Below, piece after piece: positions 33,236-41,429 of a stretch of 64,000 bases of DNA. This DNA comes from an uncultured Geobacteraceae bacterium (GTDB lineage: Bacteria; Desulfobacterota; Desulfuromonadia; Geobacterales; Pseudopelobacteraceae): NCBI GenBank assembly GCA_903876875.1, contig CAIRBT010000144.1, positions 44,576 to 108,575 of the forward strand, read 5' to 3'. Every line of letters begins with the position of its first letter. The stretch's first letter is position 1. The position numbers and the translations under genes were made by a program. Under the pieces are notes generated by a model that was not told where the DNA came from, ran no database searches, and saw only the letters and a program-made list of their open reading frames with translations.

Positions 33236-34228
33236 TCACCGATACCATTGCCCCATCTTCTCCACCTGCCGTCTAACCTCCTGCCGGAGTTCTTTCGGTG
33301 CCAGAACTTCCGCATGCATACCGTAGGAGAGAATCCATGACACCAGCTCCATGCGCCCTGCGGCCTCAAATGACACAGTGACACTGCCGTCATCAGCTCC
33401 GGACATTTGCTGCCCCGGCATCCAGAGCCGTTCCCTGATGCCTTGGGCGATGTCGGCGGAAAAACGAACCCGCACCTCCATGGACGCGTCATTTACCAGA
33501 CCAAACGCACGGGAAAAATGGTTTTCCGGCTGGTAATCCTCAGGAATGGCAAAACGCTGGCGGGAAACCTCAATTCCCCTGACCCGTTCCAGGGCGAATA
33601 AGCGCATTCCGGAACGGTTACGGGCATTGCCGAGGAGATAGATGCCTCCCTTATGAAATACCAGCGTATAAGGATCGACTTCATAACGGTCATTACTCTC
33701 CGCCCCTTTTTTGGCATAGGTGAGCGTGATGGTGAACTGGTGCAGCAACGCCTTTTGCAGTTCGCCGATGAAGGGAGCCGACGACGTATAATCACGGGCA
33801 CCATGCAAAAGAGGCAGTGAAACCCGGGTGATCCGTTCCAGGTGGGCCGCAGAACGGTCGGGCAACACGGAATGAATGCTTTTGAATAATTCATCAATTT
33901 CCACCTGGAATGGTGTGCCGGTGAGATGGGCGCCCAGGGAGCGGAGCAGATAGAGGGACATTAATTGGGGGAGGGTGAAGGTAATTGGCGGAATATGACG
34001 GGTTTTGGTGAGGAAACTGTAGGCCTTTTTGCCGTCACACCATTCTGTGGTCAGGGCATAACCTGCCTGCTCAACCGCATTCAGATCCCGGTGAATGGTG
34101 CGCCGATCCACCGCACACTCCTCGGCCAGTTCATCCAGAGTCAGGCTGCGCCTGGTTTCCAAGAGACGGATAATGGAGTGGAGCCTCCCTGCCTGGGAAT
34201 ATTTTTTGGTCGGTTTCCCTTTCTGCAT
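33236..34228 (-). CDS. WYL-domain transcriptional regulator
   Basis: 330 aa. An N-terminal DeoR-type helix-turn-helix (LTLDELAEECAVDRRTIHRD, residues 29-48) is followed by a WYL domain near residues 165-235, with VDPYTLVFHKGGIYLLGNAR, where IYLLG stands for the name-giving triad, and a C-terminal WCX region. WYL proteins bind nucleic acids or nucleotides and often control DNA damage or defence genes. It is divergent from the YqaA gene with 90 bp between, so it may regulate that promoter, itself, or the MidA gene downstream. Confidence 0.88.
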   Translation of the reverse strand: MQKGKPTKKYSQAGRLHSIIRLLETRRSLTLDELAEECAVDRRTIHRDLNAVEQAGYALTTEWCDGKKAYSFLTKTRHIPPITFTLPQLMSLYLLRSLGAHLTGTPFQVEIDELFKSIHSVLPDRSAAHLERITRVSLPLLHGARDYTSSAPFIGELQKALLHQFTITLTYAKKGAESNDRYEVDPYTLVFHKGGIYLLGNARNRSGMRLFALERVRGIEVSRQRFAIPEDYQPENHFSRAFGLVNDASMEVRVRFSADIAQGIRERLWMPGQQMSGADDGSVTVSFEAAGRMELVSWILSYGMHAEVLAPKELRQEVRRQVEKMGQWYR

Positions 34229-34318
34229 TGATACCTCTTGCTGAATCTGTATTAATCGCTACAATGGGAATCGGTTAGCATTATCCAACCAATAACCCTT
34301 GGGGAGTATAGTAGCCGT

Positions 34319-34807
34319 TTGAATCATTTTGACAACTCATTTGTGACCTATGCGGTCACAGTTCATAATTGGCTTAATCAGCCCGGGTATCTGTCACTCT
34401 TCTTGCTGAGCTTTCTGGCCTCCACGCTGTTACCGCTCGGGTCGGAATGGTTGCTGATCATGATGCTGGCTGGCGGCTATGAACCGGTGGCAACGGTGCT
34501 GATTGCCACGGTAGGGAACTATCTCGGAGGGCTTTCAACTTACCTGATCGGCCTGTGGGGCGGCGCATGGCTGATTGAGAAGGTGCTACGCATCTCTCCG
34601 GATCAACAACTGCGGGCACGAAACTGGTATGGACGCTACGGAGCGGCGTCTCTGTTTTTTTCCTGGTTACCAGTAGTGGGTGATCCACTCTGCCTGGTGG
34701 GGGGGATGCTCCGGGTTAACTTTGTTCTGTTTACGCTGTTAGTGGCATCGGGGAAGTTTGCCCGCTACGTAGGAGTGGCCTGGCTCACCTGTCGGGCTGC
34801 CGGGTGA
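34319..34807 (+). CDS. YqaA-like DedA-family membrane protein
   Basis: 162 aa with four or so membrane segments. FLLSFLASTLLPLGSEWLLI near residues 27-46 and GNYLGGLSTYLIGLWGG near 69-85 match the YqaA branch of the DedA/VTT superfamily, and YGAASLFFSWLPVVGDPLC is the re-entrant motif. DedA proteins act in lipid carrier flipping; YqaA itself is uncharacterised. The frame begins with TTG 34319 and no ATG is available before the conserved part, so the exact start is uncertain. Confidence 0.8.
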   Translation: MNHFDNSFVTYAVTVHNWLNQPGYLSLFLLSFLASTLLPLGSEWLLIMMLAGGYEPVATVLIATVGNYLGGLSTYLIGLWGGAWLIEKVLRISPDQQLRARNWYGRYGAASLFFSWLPVVGDPLCLVGGMLRVNFVLFTLLVASGKFARYVGVAWLTCRAAG

Positions 34808-34834
34808 CGCCCCCCCTCCAGAGGTTATGAGATT

Positions 34835-35926
34835 ATGAATGAGCTCTTTCAGGAAGAGGAAAGCCAGAGCACCCGGCACCGTTATCAGGGGTATGACCGG
34901 ATCATGGGCAATATCTCCTGGTTACTGATTCTCCTGGTGATTCTTGACATGAAAATCAATCCGGCCGCCGTGTCAAATACGGGGTTGCTGTCAGGGGTGT
35001 CGATACTACTTTTTTTCTATAACATCAACGCCCGCTACGGATTTTACTCCCACAGTTACGGAACCCTCAAGATATTTGCGGATCTCATCGTCTTTCTGGC
35101 CTTCATCGTGGCGGTCAGTTGGCATACCGGAAAGATCTCCAGCCCTTTCATAGCACTGCTCTATCTGGTGCTGCTGGCCACCGCACTGACCCAGGGACGC
35201 AGGGTGACCTACTTCATGGCCGGACTGGCGATCACAGCCTATTTCCTGCTGGCTTCGGCCGTTTCCCGGGAGACCGGCTATTACCTGTCCCATCTCGTCG
35301 AACTGTTTCCCTTTCTGTTGATCGCCCACATGGGCACCTTACTGACCGGCGAAAATGAAGAGGCGCGGCGTGAAGTGGAACGTCTCTCCCTGACCGACGA
35401 CCTTACCGGCATCAATAATATGCGTAATTTTTTTCTGCTGGCTGACAATCAGGAAAGACTTGCCCACCGCTTCAAACGTCCCTTTGCAATCTGCATGCTT
35501 GACGCAGATAACTTAAAAAAAGTCAATGACCGGTACGGTCATTTTGCTGGTACCCGGTTGATACAGCAGGTTGCCGAAATGGTCACCGCCAACGTCCGTG
35601 GTTCCGATGTGGCAGCCCGCTATGGTGGCGATGAATTTGTCATCCTATTCACGGAGACCTGTAAGGATGATGCACGAATGGCGGTTGAACGTATTGTCGG
35701 CGGAATGGCGGCCAGACCCTTTGACTTTGAGGGGGAGAGTATCCTGACGACCCTGTCGGCCGGGTTGGCCGGTTATCCAGATGATGGTGCTGATGTGCGG
35801 AGCGTGATGGCACATGCCGATGAGGCGATGTACATTAGTAAACGGAGTGGTAAAAATCGACTGACACTGTACAGTGAATCAATGTATAGTAATACCTTTG
35901 GTAAACATACCGGAGTTATCCAATGA
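34835..35926 (+). CDS. Membrane-anchored GGDEF diguanylate cyclase
   Basis: 363 aa. Five or six membrane segments fill residues 25-170, with no recognisable sensory fold. The GGDEF domain has LTDDLTGINNMRNFFLL near the start and ARYGGDEFVILFTE as the active loop, with RGSD five residues before it as an I-site. It makes c-di-GMP at the membrane. The stop overlaps the start of the sco gene (ATGA), so it is translationally coupled to the oxidase operon, an unusual pairing. Confidence 0.9.
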   Translation: MNELFQEEESQSTRHRYQGYDRIMGNISWLLILLVILDMKINPAAVSNTGLLSGVSILLFFYNINARYGFYSHSYGTLKIFADLIVFLAFIVAVSWHTGKISSPFIALLYLVLLATALTQGRRVTYFMAGLAITAYFLLASAVSRETGYYLSHLVELFPFLLIAHMGTLLTGENEEARREVERLSLTDDLTGINNMRNFFLLADNQERLAHRFKRPFAICMLDADNLKKVNDRYGHFAGTRLIQQVAEMVTANVRGSDVAARYGGDEFVILFTETCKDDARMAVERIVGGMAARPFDFEGESILTTLSAGLAGYPDDGADVRSVMAHADEAMYISKRSGKNRLTLYSESMYSNTFGKHTGVIQ

Positions 35927-36744
35927 GTAAAGGCAAATGGCAGCGGTTGGGAGGGCGATGGCTGTGTGTGGTCTGTTTTTCGTTTTCGGTCATTGCGGCT
36001 GGCGGAGGCATTGCTGCCCATGGTGATGCTCTGTTGCAGGGAGCAACCATTGGCATCACCGAACATCTGGGCGAAAAAATCCCTCTGGATACCACATTTC
36101 GTGACGAGAGCGGCAAAACCGTGCGCCTTACCGACCTGGTGACCGGCCCCACCATTATCCTGCCGGTCTATTTCAACTGCACCAACGTCTGCTATAACCT
36201 GCAATGGGGATTGGCCAAAATGGTGGCTAAAATTAACCGTAAGCCGGGGATCGACTATCACATCATCTCCCTGAGTTTTGATGAACAGGACACCCCCCCA
36301 TTGGCGGCCAAATTCAAGCGGGTCTACCTGAGTGCCATGGGCATGGATTTTCCCGAAGATGGCTGGCGGTTTCTCACCGGGGACCTGGCCTCCATCCGCC
36401 GCATTACCGATGGTGCCGGTTTTGGCTTTGAGCGGAAGGGGCGTGATTTTCTCCACCCCTCCGGTTGCTTCCTCATTGCCCGTGATGGCACCATCGTCCG
36501 CTATCTGTACGGCACCACCTTCCTTGCCAAGGACTTGACGTTGGCATTGATCGAAGCCCGCGACGGCACTTCCGGAGCCACCATACGAAAAATTGTTGAC
36601 TATTGCTTCGTTTTTGATGCACAACAAAAAACATACGCCTTTAATTTGTTGCGTCTCAGTGCTACAGTGGTCATCATCTGCACCGGTGGATTTCTGGCCT
36701 ACCTGATCCGGAGCGGCACGCGGCGGACGCGGACAAAAAACTGA
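35923..36744 (+). CDS. SCO1/SenC-family copper chaperone
   Basis: 273 aa. An N-terminal signal/anchor is followed by a thioredoxin-like periplasmic domain. The copper ligands are two Cys in YFNCTNVCYNL (CxxxC, near residue 90) and His in DFLHPSGCFLI near residue 175. A second membrane segment (LSATVVIICTGGFLAYLI) lies near the C-terminus. Sco delivers copper or reduces cysteines for the CuA site of oxidase subunit II, encoded four genes downstream. Overlap with the GGDEF gene upstream is 4 bp; ctaD follows after 43 bp. Confidence 0.93.
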   Translation: MSKGKWQRLGGRWLCVVCFSFSVIAAGGGIAAHGDALLQGATIGITEHLGEKIPLDTTFRDESGKTVRLTDLVTGPTIILPVYFNCTNVCYNLQWGLAKMVAKINRKPGIDYHIISLSFDEQDTPPLAAKFKRVYLSAMGMDFPEDGWRFLTGDLASIRRITDGAGFGFERKGRDFLHPSGCFLIARDGTIVRYLYGTTFLAKDLTLALIEARDGTSGATIRKIVDYCFVFDAQQKTYAFNLLRLSATVVIICTGGFLAYLIRSGTRRTRTKN

Positions 36745-36787
36745 CAACCGTAGGCACTCCCCCCGGGGCAGATATTTTGGAGGTTCG

Positions 36788-38401
36788 ATGTCGGATATGC
36801 AGCCAACAGCTCCCAGTTTCTGGAACGACACCGGTAAGACCGGCCTGACGTCCTGGATTTTCTCCACCGATCACAAGCGGATCGGCCTTCTCTATTTCTA
36901 TACCACCATCAGCTTTTTCCTGGTGGGCGTCGTGTTAGGACTCTTGCTCCGCATCGAGCTGATGGCACCGGGACGCACCATCATGGGAGCCCAGACCTAT
37001 AACGCCCTCTTTACGGTTCACGGGGTGGTGATGATCTTCCTCTTCATCATACCCGGTATACCGGGGGCCTTTGGCAATATGGTAATGCCGATTCAGGTCG
37101 GTGCCCGGGATGTCTCCTTTCCCCGCCTCAACCTGCTCTCCTGGTGGCTCTACATCATCGGTGCCGTTATCATTCTGGTGTCCCTCTTCAGCGGTGGCGG
37201 AGCACCGGACACCGGCTGGACTTTTTACGTCCCCTTCAGTTCCCGTACCGGTACCAACGTTTCTCTGGCGGTATTCGGGGTGTTCATCGTCGGCTTCTCC
37301 TCCATCCTCACCGGAGTCAACTTCGTCACCACCATCCATCGCCTGCGGGCCGAGGGGATGACCTGGTCACGGATCCCCCTCTTCACCTGGTCACTCTATG
37401 CGACCGCCTGGGTACAGATTCTGGCCACGCCCATCCTGGCCATTACTCTGGTGCTGGTCATGGCGGAACGGGTACTCGGCACCGGGCTCTTCGACCCTAC
37501 CCGGGGGGGAGACCCGGTTATGTATCAGCATCTTTTCTGGATTTACTCCCATCCGGCGGTCTACATCATGATTCTGCCGGCCATGGGCATCGTCTCGGAC
37601 ATCATCCCGGTCTTTTCCCGTAAACCGATCTTCGGCTATAAAATGATCGCCTTTTCCAGCCTTGCCATCGCCGCTGCCGGTTCCCTGGTCTGGGGACATC
37701 ACATGTTCACCAGCGGCATGAGCGACACGGCGGTGGTGGTATTCTCCTTCCTGACCTTTATTGTGGCCATACCGTCAGCCATCAAGGTATTTAACTGGAT
37801 TTCCACCCTCTACAAAGGCTCCATCTCTCTGGAAGCCCCCATGCTCTTCGCCCTCTCCTTCATTCTGCTCTTCTCCATCGGCGGACTGAGCGGGTTGATA
37901 CTGGGGGCGGCCGCCACCGATGTCCATGTCCATGACACCCACTTTGTGGTGGGACATTTCCACTACGTCATGTTCGGCGGCACCGGCTTTGCCATCTTTG
38001 CCGCCATGCATTACTGGCTTCCCAAATTTTACGGTCGCCGCTACAAGGAAAAACCGGCCATCGTTGCCTGGGCTTTGATGTTCACCGGCTTCAATATCCT
38101 CTACTTCACCATGCAGGTACTGGGGATGAAGGGGATGCCCCGTCGCTACTACGACTATCTGCCCGAATTTGGCCCCCTCAATCTGGTGGCCACCATCGGC
38201 AGCTGGATACTGGCCGCCGGCCTGATCCTCATGCTGGTGAATCTGTTTCGCGGTCTGTTCCGGGGGGAACCGTTTGACGGCAATCCGTGGGGGGGGGCCA
38301 CCCTGGAGTGGAGCGTTGCCACACCGCCACCAACCGAAAATTTCGAAGGGGAGCCGGTGGTTACCCATGGCCCTTATGACTTCAGCGGAGTGAAAAAATG
38401 A
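36788..38401 (+). CDS. ctaD: Cytochrome c oxidase subunit I (A2-type heme-copper oxidase)
   Basis: 537 aa with 12 membrane spans. Low-spin heme ligands lie in FTVHGVVMIF and VGHFHYVMFGG. The binuclear-centre segment reads WIYSHPAVYIMILPAMG, with the CuB His and its cross-linked Tyr, and WGHHMFTSGM gives two more CuB His. The YSHPAV form, with Ala where A1 enzymes have the proton-channel Glu, marks an A2-type oxidase. The subunit reduces oxygen to water and pumps protons. GGAGG lies a few bases before ATG 36788. It overlaps subunit III by 4 bp. Confidence 0.96.
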   Translation: MSDMQPTAPSFWNDTGKTGLTSWIFSTDHKRIGLLYFYTTISFFLVGVVLGLLLRIELMAPGRTIMGAQTYNALFTVHGVVMIFLFIIPGIPGAFGNMVMPIQVGARDVSFPRLNLLSWWLYIIGAVIILVSLFSGGGAPDTGWTFYVPFSSRTGTNVSLAVFGVFIVGFSSILTGVNFVTTIHRLRAEGMTWSRIPLFTWSLYATAWVQILATPILAITLVLVMAERVLGTGLFDPTRGGDPVMYQHLFWIYSHPAVYIMILPAMGIVSDIIPVFSRKPIFGYKMIAFSSLAIAAAGSLVWGHHMFTSGMSDTAVVVFSFLTFIVAIPSAIKVFNWISTLYKGSISLEAPMLFALSFILLFSIGGLSGLILGAAATDVHVHDTHFVVGHFHYVMFGGTGFAIFAAMHYWLPKFYGRRYKEKPAIVAWALMFTGFNILYFTMQVLGMKGMPRRYYDYLPEFGPLNLVATIGSWILAAGLILMLVNLFRGLFRGEPFDGNPWGGATLEWSVATPPPTENFEGEPVVTHGPYDFSGVKK

Positions 38402-39000
38402 GCGGCCACGAACACAGGGATGATTACGGCGCCAAACTTGGCATGTGGTTGTTTCTTTTTACCGAGTTGCTACTGTTCGGCGGGCTGTTTCTGCTCTACG
38501 CCGTCTACCTGAAACGGTATCCCCACGAATTTGCCTCCGGGGGAAAACAGCTCAACTGGGTGTTGGGCTCGATCAACACCGTAATTCTGCTCACCAGCAG
38601 TCTGGCGGCCGCCATGGCGGTCACCTCCATACAGCGGGGAGAGGCGCGGCGCACCGTGGCACTGCTGGGGGGTACCATCCTCTGTGCCGGTGGTTTTATG
38701 GTCATCAAATATGTGGAGTGGAGTGCCAAATTCGGCCATGGCATCTATCCCGGCTCCGAACATCTGAAAGCAGGACCACCGGGCGAATCGGTCTTTTTTA
38801 GCCTGTATTTTCTCTCCACCGGCATCCATGGACTTCACGTGGTAATCGGTGCCATTTTGCTGGGGTGGATCGCCCTCAAGGTGAGGGGGGGAGAGCTGAA
38901 CGCAGGAAACAACATTCTGCTTGAAAACGGTGCCCTCTACTGGCATCTGGTCGATCTTATCTGGATCTTCATTTTCCCGCTGTATTACCTGATTCTGTAA
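38398..39000 (+). CDS. ctaE: Cytochrome c oxidase subunit III
   Basis: 200 aa with five membrane segments, the short form usual in caa3 and cytochrome o-like oxidases. LGMWLFLFTELLLFGGLFLL near residues 13-32 and FYLSTGIHGLHVVIG-like text (FSLYFLSTGIHGLHVVIGA) near 135 are family signatures. The end reads YWHLVDLIWIFIFPLYYLI. It overlaps ctaD by 4 bp (ATGA) and is followed after a few bases by subunit IV. Confidence 0.95.
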   Translation: MSGHEHRDDYGAKLGMWLFLFTELLLFGGLFLLYAVYLKRYPHEFASGGKQLNWVLGSINTVILLTSSLAAAMAVTSIQRGEARRTVALLGGTILCAGGFMVIKYVEWSAKFGHGIYPGSEHLKAGPPGESVFFSLYFLSTGIHGLHVVIGAILLGWIALKVRGGELNAGNNILLENGALYWHLVDLIWIFIFPLYYLIL

Positions 39001-39018
39001 CCGATGGAGAACGAACTC

Positions 39019-39303
39019 ATGGATCAACATCAACCGCATATTGTCAGTAATACCAAGCTGATCGGCATCTGGCTAGCTCTTTTGGTGCTGACCGCCCTGA
39101 CCGTGGCCATCACCCGCGTGGAACTGGGGGGCTACAAGGTCGTCGGTGCCCTGACCGTGGCCTGTGCCAAAGCCGGACTGGTCATTGCCGTCTTCATGCA
39201 TATGAAGTACGAAGGGGTACTCCTGCGCTGGCTTCTGTTTCTTACCCTTGTTACCCTTGCCATTTTCATCGGCTTTACCTTCTTCGACGTGCTGTACCGT
39301 TAA
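39019..39303 (+). CDS. Cytochrome c oxidase subunit IV (CyoD/COX4-like)
   Basis: 94 aa with three membrane segments, as in bacterial subunit IV proteins: LIGIWLALLVLTALTVAIT, VACAKAGLVIAVFMHMKYEG and LLFLTLVTLAIFIGFTFF. The FMHMKYE segment is characteristic. I start at ATG 39019 because GGAG lies 8 bp before it; an in-frame ATG at 39004 has no site. It likely stabilises the oxidase core. Confidence 0.88.
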   Translation: MDQHQPHIVSNTKLIGIWLALLVLTALTVAITRVELGGYKVVGALTVACAKAGLVIAVFMHMKYEGVLLRWLLFLTLVTLAIFIGFTFFDVLYR

Positions 39304-39312
39304 GGGGATACT

Positions 39313-40230
39313 GTGAACCAACTGCCACTCATATCGACCTCGGATGCCATCAATCCACTCTTCCTGTTTATCTACGGAGCCTGCCTGGTGCTGCTCCTCG
39401 GTATAACCATCACCATGCTCTATTTTGTGGTGCGCTATCACCGGAGCCGTGCCCCGGAGCCAACCTCACAGGTCGATGGTAACCTCATGCTGGAGATCAT
39501 CTGGATCGTGCTTCCCAGTCTTCTGGTGCTGGCCATGTTCTGGTACGGCTGGAAGGAATATCTGGTACTGCGCACCGTGCCCCCCAATGCCATTGCGGTA
39601 ACCGCAACGGCACAGATGTGGTCATGGAATTTCAGCTACGCCGATGGTAAAACCAGTAACAAGCTTTACGTGCCGGTCGGCAAGGCGGTGCGGGTCGAGC
39701 TGGTTTCCAAAGATGTCATCCATGGTTTCTTTATTCCGGCATTTCGGGTCAAACGGGACATCGTACCGGGCATGAGCAATTACGTCTGGTTTGTGGCCAA
39801 TAAACCGGGGAGTTACGATGTGTTCTGCTCCCAGTACTGCGGCACCCAGCATTCGGCCATGATTACCACGGTTGAAGCGGTGCCGGTGGATGAGTTTGCC
39901 ACCTGGCTGACCACAAAACAAGCACCCGGTGTCGGCGGTAACAGAGATGGCAAAGCTCTGGCCGAAGAAAAAGGCTGTCTCGGCTGCCACTCCCTTGACG
40001 GCACACCGGGGGTCGGCCCCAGCTTCAAAGGGATCATGGGGCGGAGTGAGGTGGTTATCACCAAAGGGGCAGAACATCCCCTGACTGTCGATGAGACCTA
40101 TCTGCGTCGTTCCATTACGGAACCGGGAGCCGATGTGGTCAAGGGTTTCCAACCGATCATGCCGGAATTTGGCGATCTCAAAAAAGATGAGCTTGATGCT
40201 CTGGTGAAGTTCGTCATATCGGTAAAATAG
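39313..40230 (+). CDS. ctaC: Cytochrome c oxidase subunit II fused to cytochrome c (caa3-type)
   Basis: 305 aa, GTG start with GGGG upstream. Two membrane helices (residues 15-37 and 57-77) precede the periplasmic cupredoxin domain with all CuA ligands: His in DVIHGFFIPAF and CSQYCGTQHSAM (two Cys, His, Met). A C-terminal cytochrome c domain begins near residue 213, with heme site CLGCH and axial Met in IMPEFGDL. The fused cytochrome defines a caa3-type enzyme that takes electrons from soluble cytochromes. Its place after subunits I, III and IV is unusual compared with the common II-I-III order. Confidence 0.95.
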   Translation: MNQLPLISTSDAINPLFLFIYGACLVLLLGITITMLYFVVRYHRSRAPEPTSQVDGNLMLEIIWIVLPSLLVLAMFWYGWKEYLVLRTVPPNAIAVTATAQMWSWNFSYADGKTSNKLYVPVGKAVRVELVSKDVIHGFFIPAFRVKRDIVPGMSNYVWFVANKPGSYDVFCSQYCGTQHSAMITTVEAVPVDEFATWLTTKQAPGVGGNRDGKALAEEKGCLGCHSLDGTPGVGPSFKGIMGRSEVVITKGAEHPLTVDETYLRRSITEPGADVVKGFQPIMPEFGDLKKDELDALVKFVISVK

Positions 40231-40232
40231 CT

Positions 40233-41069
40233 ATGGGCTCCCGCTGGAGCAGGCTGTTTCGTCCCCGTCTGGCACTATTGAACGGCGTGACAGCAGTGGG
40301 GGGGTACTGTCTGTACCCCCCACCGCCACTACAGTTCATTTTACTGGTATCGCTCCTCTGCGGAGTTACTCTGGTGGCCATGGGGGGATCGGCCTTCAAT
40401 CAGCTCATGGAGCGGGACATTGACGCTCTGATGGTTCGCACCATGTCACGCCCCCTTCCCCGGGGGGAGATGTCCCCTTGGACGGTGGCTGCCGTGGCAC
40501 TTTGCACAATCGTCGCCGGGCTTGTCCTCCTTGCCGTTCACCACCAGCCGCTTCCCCCCTTTTTCGCCCTGCTCTCCCTGCTCTGGTACCTGATTATATA
40601 CACCCCCCTCAAGCGAAGGAGTACCCTGGCTCTCTTACTGGGTGCCTTCTGTGGTGCCTTTGCTCCGCTGGTTGGCTGGACCATGGCCGGAGGTGCCGTG
40701 GCAGACCACCGGATCGTGATCTTTTCCGGTTTACTCTTCATTTGGCAGATTCCCCACTTCTGGCTCCTCCAGGAACGGCACCAGGCAGATTATCGCCGTG
40801 CCGGTATCCGGTTGGTGGAATTTCACACCACCACCATCAGTCGGTCATCCCTGTTCCGTCTCTGGCTGGCGGCACTGGCCGCCACCACCCTCATGCTGCC
40901 AACCCTGGGGTGCATCGAAAGCACCCCCCTCTCCTGGTTTCTTCTCTTGCTCCTGCTCTTCTCTACCCTGGCCTGTCTCCGCTCGGAGCGACTGTTGTTC
41001 CCCGCCTTCAGCCTCTTCCCGCTTACTCTGACTCTCATGGTCGTTCTGTTCAGAGTCGCTCTGGGGTAG
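40233..41069 (+). CDS. ctaB: Protoheme IX farnesyltransferase (heme O synthase)
   Basis: 278 aa UbiA-superfamily membrane enzyme that farnesylates heme B to heme O, the precursor of heme A for this oxidase. The first Asp-rich site is NQLMERDIDALMVRT followed by RPLPRG, near residues 55-75; YTPLKRRSTLALLLGAFCGA near 123-142 is diagnostic. It starts 2 bp after the subunit II stop and ends the oxidase operon. No ctaA (heme A synthase) is visible in the window, so it must lie elsewhere or the enzyme uses heme O. Confidence 0.93.
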   Translation: MGSRWSRLFRPRLALLNGVTAVGGYCLYPPPPLQFILLVSLLCGVTLVAMGGSAFNQLMERDIDALMVRTMSRPLPRGEMSPWTVAAVALCTIVAGLVLLAVHHQPLPPFFALLSLLWYLIIYTPLKRRSTLALLLGAFCGAFAPLVGWTMAGGAVADHRIVIFSGLLFIWQIPHFWLLQERHQADYRRAGIRLVEFHTTTISRSSLFRLWLAALAATTLMLPTLGCIESTPLSWFLLLLLLFSTLACLRSERLLFPAFSLFPLTLTLMVVLFRVALG

Positions 41070-41128
41070 TTGACGCATGTGTGTCAGAAAAAACTATTTG
41101 TTATTTACTCACAGAATGTGCCAATCTA

Positions 41129-41184
41129 GGAGCCTGTCGGACTTAGGAGGAATCTGCTGCAAATCCCTAACTCCGACAGACTCC
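41129..41184. repeat. REP-like palindrome, 19-bp imperfect arms
   Basis: GGAGCCTGTCGGACTTAGG (41129-41147) and the reverse complement of CCTAACTCCGACAGACTCC (41166-41184) agree at 17 of 19 bases, with an 18-bp loop. It lies between ctaB and the next small gene. It has no T tract, so a mobile or REP-type element is more likely than a terminator. Confidence 0.6.
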
Positions 41185-41231
41185 AAGGGAACAATCGTTG
41201 CTCCCCCCACATCATCTTGAGGTTATGTCCC

Positions 41232-41429
41232 ATGGCAGAAAAACAGACTACACAGAAGAAGCATACACCATCAGCTGACCACAATCTGGAAAAAGAGCTG
41301 AAAAATGCCTTTGCCACAAGCACCAAGGACAAAATGTCCGCGTCAAAGGAAAACATGAAAAAGCGGAGGGATATCGGTAGCCTTATCGGCGTCGGGTTGG
41401 TTGTGCCCAAGAAAAAGCAGGAGTCGTGA
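41232..41429 (+). CDS. Small basic protein of unknown function
   Basis: 65 aa, lysine-rich and without a membrane segment: it begins MAEKQTTQKKHTPSADHNLE and ends GVGLVVPKKKQES. GAGG lies 9 bp before ATG 41232. Its stop overlaps the GTG start of the MFS gene, so it is probably translated as the leader gene of that transporter. No family recognised; low complexity of the helix part (KDKMSASKENMKKRRD) suggests a coil. Confidence 0.55.
   Translation: MAEKQTTQKKHTPSADHNLEKELKNAFATSTKDKMSASKENMKKRRDIGSLIGVGLVVPKKKQES

Noticed and set aside
36935..37339. Minus-strand frame rich in Glu and Gly opposite ctaD
   Set aside because: Shadow of GC-rich codons in a highly conserved gene.
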